Shown piece after piece: positions 61,001 to 64,000 of a DNA stretch of 64,000 nucleotides. This DNA is from Apus apus (taxonomy: Eukaryota > Chordata > Aves > Apodiformes > Apodidae): the NCBI RefSeq assembly GCF_020740795.1, contig NC_067290.1, positions 20,221,001 through 20,285,000 on the forward strand, in the 5' to 3' direction. A program made the translations under genes and the position numbers. The notes below the pieces were generated by a model that saw nothing but the letters and a program-made list of their open reading frames with translations, did not search any database and had not been told where the DNA came from. Positions within the stretch are counted from its first letter, which is position 1. Each line of letters begins with the position of its first letter.

Positions 61001-62961
61001 TCAAGGTCCCAAATTGAGGTCCTTTTCTTGCATGTTGTCAATAGAAAGAAATACAGACTTCCTGGCATGGGTTGTTTCCCATCCTGTTTCACCTTCCCTC
61101 CATAGGGAAGATGGTGTGTTGTCTTCTCACAGCTGGTCTTCTATCTTGTCAGTTTTTCATCTCATCCCTTATTCCAAAATTTTGTCAAATCCTACTCTAA
61201 TTATGGATTGCTTAAATGATGTGTGTCTATCTTCCTGAACAACTGGAAAAGGGAATTGGAAATGATGCTGTTGGAAGTCGGAAAAAAGGGAAATCATGCT
61301 GTTTCAGATTCTCACTATTCTTCTAGTTCTTTGAAATACTCTTAAAGAACCCCAAGTGTTGGGCCACACTTTTTATAAAACAGCAATTGAATTATTGTTC
61401 TTCAATTCCAGCATGCAGCAGATTTGGAAAAGAAGCAGAATGAAACGGAAAACAGAAAGCTGCTGGGAACAGTCATCCAGTATGGCAATGTTATCCAGGT
61501 AGGCTGTGAACATCTTCACAAGCTGTGTAGGATCTTTCTCAAAAAGCCATGCTCAACATGACTTTAAATTTCTGGAATTCATGGGCAAGAGTCTATAGCT
61601 TTGCAAGGTGTGACAGTGTCCCGAAGTGGGATCCTGGGAAGCAGGAACTGTGTATATAGCTGTGATGGTCATTTTTTAAATTAGGGGTTCATTGTGCTTT
61701 TTTGTTTGTTTTGGGTTTTTTTGAGGTCACCATATGATTGCTTTCTTCAGAAATCTTTCTTAGAGTTTCATTAGAGTTGGCCATTTGGAAGGTGGCAGAC
61801 CTACTTCCACGCAGCACTTCAGGAGAAGTTACCTGAGCGTTTTGAGCCTTAGATTAAAAAAATCCTTTAGGAATGTTTCTGACTCTGCTGCCATGATGCC
61901 AGCCAGCAGAGGGGGTGGCTGCGGACACAGGCAGGCTGGGCTTTCTGGTTGTCGGGAGATAATGGTTGGCTGCCCTTTAAACCAGTTGCAGGATTTGGAG
62001 CAACCTGCTGGAGGGCAGGGCAAGGGCAGGGAGGTGCCTGCCTTTGTTGAATTAACTGCATTATGGGCTTTCATGTTTGAGGCAAAAAAAAATAAATCTA
62101 CTTGTAATGATGAAAGAAAAATATTAATAATAATAGTATCCATTTTAAAATGGACTGCAAACATCAATGCTATTATGAGCCGTGATGAATTTTTGCCTGT
62201 ATTTTCTCATAACTCCCATGTGCTGTCTGAGTAACTGCCATTTATGGTGATCAAAAGGCACCAAAAAGCAGCTTCTAGACAAAAAAAAGAACTCTGCAAA
62301 ACGTACTGGCAATTTAACACCAGGTGGTTGGAGCTGGCAGCTGACCTGTGGCAGCTCCCACGCTCATGCTGATGGTGTGCAACCTGCCAGGTGGGACACA
62401 GTAGAGGGGTGAAGGGTGGGACTCTTTGAGGAGTCTTCAGAGAAGCAGCTTTGTTATCTCGCCACCCCCTTCCTACCAGGAATGACCACTTAGTCCCCAG
62501 CACTTCACAGCTTCTGATCCTGGGGTTTTGAACTGCTGTAAAGTGACAAGGACGTTTCTAAGTCTTTATCCTTTGCTTGAGAAGGGACAGTTAGATTAGC
62601 TGAAGCTGTTCTGTGCTGTAGGCCTGTATATATACTGAAAGAAGTGTTAGTGAAATTGTGCCTTAACTCATCAATGTCTTCATATAAGTTAGTTTTTATT
62701 TTAATTCCTGTATAACATTGGGGCTGTCTTCTGCACATTTGCTGTTTATTGAGGGGAGGAAAAGTGAGCATTCTTAGAACTGAACTCTAATTCTTATTCT
62801 AGCTGCTTCACTTAAAAAGTAACAAATACTTAACAGTAAATAAGAGGCTTCCAGCTCTACTAGAGAAGAATGCTATGAGGGTGACCTTGGATGAAGCTGG
62901 AAATGAAGGTTCCTGGTTCTACATCCAGCCCTTCTACAAACTGCGTTCCATCGGAGACAGC
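24918..62961 (+). CDS. ITPR1: ITPR1, inositol 1,4,5-trisphosphate receptor type 1, N-terminal part (five coding exons)
   Basis: ITPR1 is the tetrameric IP3-gated calcium channel of the ER membrane. Five plus-strand exons (24918-25009, 28782-28852, 58088-58203, 61412-61498, 62803-62961) splice in frame without a stop into 525 bases, residues 1-175 of a protein of roughly 2,700. All introns are GT-AG. This is the beta-trefoil suppressor domain (about 1-223 in the family), which lowers IP3 affinity and couples binding to gating. Seen: [58 protein letters not shown] and [15 protein letters not shown]167, and L30 and V33, residues reported to be needed for suppression or coupling, are all kept. 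The sequence is nearly identical to mammalian ITPR1 rather than ITPR2/3. The IP3-binding core, regulatory region and channel exons lie beyond the right edge. Confidence 0.98.
25010..28781 (+). other. ITPR1: ITPR1 intron 2 (3.8 kb)
   Basis: Lies between coding exons 1 and 2. I recognised no retroelement. A TAAT-rich stretch at about 26920-27260 has a composition like conserved non-coding elements, but this cannot be tested here. The pyrimidine-rich sequence before 28781 is the acceptor region. Confidence 0.85.
28782..28852 (+). CDS. ITPR1: ITPR1 coding exon 2
   Basis: 71 bases, from the acceptor CTCTTTGCAG to the donor GTAAGC. It completes Gly31, encodes [20 protein letters not shown] and KFR, and gives the first base of Asp55. 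Arg36, altered in some human ataxia (SCA29) cases, is present. Confidence 0.97.
33570..33594. repeat. (TA)n(CA)n compound microsatellite
   Basis: About eight TA units are followed by five CA units in ITPR1 intron 3, preceded by degenerate TGTATG repeats. Confidence 0.9.
35164..35480 (-). mobile_element. CR1 LINE, 3' fragment
   Basis: The plus strand reads GGTTTGGGTTGGAAGGGACC, then GGCAGCCTGGGCCAGGGTCT and CAGTGAAGACTTTCTTCCTA, the reverse complement of the CR1 3' region, so the element is on the minus strand. Its terminal octamer tail is decayed at the low-coordinate end. An open frame on the plus strand here is antisense to the element and not a gene. Confidence 0.92.
49281..49560 (+). mobile_element. 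Old CR1/L3-like LINE fragment
   Basis: Phrases resembling the CR1/L3 3' ORF region occur in the right order: AGAGAAATTCCAGAGGAGGG, then GTGATTAGTCTTGCATCTTG, then AGTAATGGGCTTAAATTGTA, then GGGTTAGATACAGAAATAG. It is far more diverged than the other CR1 copies and has no recognisable tail, so it is likely much older. Boundaries are approximate. Confidence 0.5.
52981..53070. repeat. T/G-rich low-complexity stretch
   Basis: Runs of T alternate with GGG, GTT and GTTTT units for about 90 bases, probably a degenerate simple repeat. No element is attached. Confidence 0.7.
58088..58203 (+). CDS. ITPR1: ITPR1 coding exon 3
   Basis: 116 bases, from the acceptor TTTTTATAG to the donor GTAAGT. It encodes the end of Asp55 through His93, including [20 protein letters not shown] and DAVLLNKLH. 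It is separated from the previous exon by a 29-kb intron, the largest in the window. Confidence 0.97.
58204..61411 (+). other. ITPR1: ITPR1 intron 4 (3.2 kb)
   Basis: Lies between coding exons 3 and 4. I found no repeats or exons that I can name. It is ordinary AT-leaning intron sequence. Confidence 0.85.
61412..61498 (+). CDS. ITPR1: ITPR1 coding exon 4
   Basis: 87 bases, 29 codons, phase 0 at both ends, encoding [20 protein letters not shown] and VIQYGNVIQ (residues 94-122). Acceptor TTCAATTCCAG; donor GTAGGC is slightly weaker than the others. Because it is symmetrical, skipping it would keep the frame. Confidence 0.97.
61499..62802 (+). other. ITPR1: ITPR1 intron 5 (1.3 kb)
   Basis: Lies between coding exons 4 and 5. 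It contains a moderately GC-rich block near 61880-62060 without recognisable coding content. Confidence 0.85.
62803..62961 (+). CDS. ITPR1: ITPR1 coding exon 5
   Basis: 159 bases, 53 codons, phase 0 at both ends (residues 123-175), from the acceptor TTCTTATTCTAG to the donor GTAAGT. It encodes [20 protein letters not shown] through KLRSIGDS and carries K127 and Y167 of the suppressor domain. The next expected coding sequence (VVIGDKVV in the family) is not found before 64000. Confidence 0.97.
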
Positions 62962-64000
62962 GTAAGTGCTGGGAGGAATATCTCCACCTCTTGCTTTGTG
63001 CACGGCAGGACAGAGCTTGTTTCACAAAGCCTGCCTTGCAATTAGTGAAATGCACTGATCTTTTAGTGCCTGATGTTGCAGGAACAACCTTTTTCCTACG
63101 CTGTCATGAGGGGAAGGAAAATTACTATGGTAACATATTTTGGAAACATGGGATGATTTAACGTTGGAAGGGATAAGGGACCTAATGACGTTGGCCTTTC
63201 ACAGCTCCTGCCCAGTTCAACATGGTAGGAAATGTTGAGCTCCTTGGGTTCATTTAGAACAAGCAATTAGCATCTTCGTTTTCAGTGTTGTCAGTTTGGA
63301 ATCAAAATTAATCATCATTTTGTACATGAGGAATGAGGTAATAATGAGGTTAAATTATCCTGTTCATGGGAAATCTGGAAAATAATTGATTCTGAATTTA
63401 ATGCATTATTGTTTTAATATCTTTTTTCTTACTGAGTCACTTTGGACATACTATCTGCCTTAAAGCAGGAGGTAACAAGCTTCAGTGTGCTGTATAGTCC
63501 AGGTATATAGTTGGCACCTTACCACAGTCAGCTTTCTCCAACAGAACAATGCATCCTGCAGCCCAGCTGTGTGCCTCTTGCTGGGACTGCTGCTTTTCCA
63601 CAGACACAGTGAAACCAAAGCACAGGGCAGCCTAGTCTTAGTGGCCACTAAGCTCTTTTTTAATCACATCAATTCTGAGACACTTTATCATTAAGAACAT
63701 TTATTTTCAAAACAGAAAAGGCTTTTTGTTTTTTAGTTGAAGTGAGACTTCTCCCTAGAAGAAGGGAGGAACAGGACCTTTACTATTCACGATGAAGTGC
63801 ATTTGTATTGAGTCATATGCCATATGGTCAAAAATCTGATTTTGCAAATGGAAGTGCATCTTGGAGGAGGATGAGTTTGGGGTGACCTTTTGCTATAGGA
63901 AATTATTTGTTGAATGTTAACCAAAGAAACAACTTCATGGAAAGCAGCAGATAGATTAGTTACCAGAATTGCTCTCTGTGTTTCCTCTGTAAGGCTTTGA
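62962..64000 (+). other. ITPR1: ITPR1 intron 6, donor-side fragment
   Basis: Starts with the donor GTAAGT and runs off the right edge. I see no exon, repeat or other gene in it. Confidence 0.85.

Noticed and set aside
1..64000. A new gene cluster, phage, transposon system or CRISPR-like array.
   Set aside because: No operon-like gene density, no regular spaced repeats, and no transposase, integrase or viral-like domain other than CR1 remnants were seen. The window is explained by two conserved vertebrate genes and their introns.

Overview
This is vertebrate nuclear DNA, most likely from a bird. It is about 64 kb of intron-rich, mostly AT-leaning sequence with two CpG-island promoters. Split exons have canonical GT-AG boundaries, and the interspersed repeats I can recognise are mainly CR1 LINE 3' fragments ending in ATTCTGTG-type tails, with no sign of mammalian Alu or L1. 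Species cannot be read from the sequence. There are no bacterial operons, CRISPR arrays, rRNA genes or recognisable viral genes.

Layout. (1) Positions 1-5244, minus strand: the 5' part of SUMF1 (formylglycine-generating enzyme), with coding exon 2 at 315-488 and coding exon 1 at 5047-5244. The rest of the gene lies off the left edge. (2) About 4640-5460: the SUMF1 CpG island, with two E-boxes (one close to a CLEAR element), a YY1-type motif over the start codon, a long G run and a 12-bp minisatellite. (3) About 5300-10490: the intergenic space between two head-to-head genes, including a separate CpG-rich patch with a candidate splice donor near 9574. (4) About 9940-10960: the ITPR1 CpG island, with a ZNF143/THAP11-type site, a TATA box and a non-coding first exon that carries a short strong-context uORF and a (CTCC)n tract. 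(5) 10652-64000, plus strand: ITPR1 (inositol 1,4,5-trisphosphate receptor type 1). A 14.2-kb intron precedes five coding exons at 24918-25009, 28782-28852, 58088-58203, 61412-61498 and 62803-62961. These splice in frame to residues 1-175, most of the suppressor domain. The gene continues off the right edge.

The two genes are not functionally coupled in an obvious way. SUMF1 acts in the ER on newly made sulfatases, and ITPR1 is the ER calcium-release channel. SUMF1 and ITPR1 are also neighbours in mammals, so this is conserved synteny.

I did not find evidence of an undescribed biological system. The items most worth a second look are regulatory: the ITPR1 uORF and CTCC tract, the SUMF1 E-boxes, a possible extra first exon near 9.4-9.6 kb, and old SINE/LINE relics in the introns.
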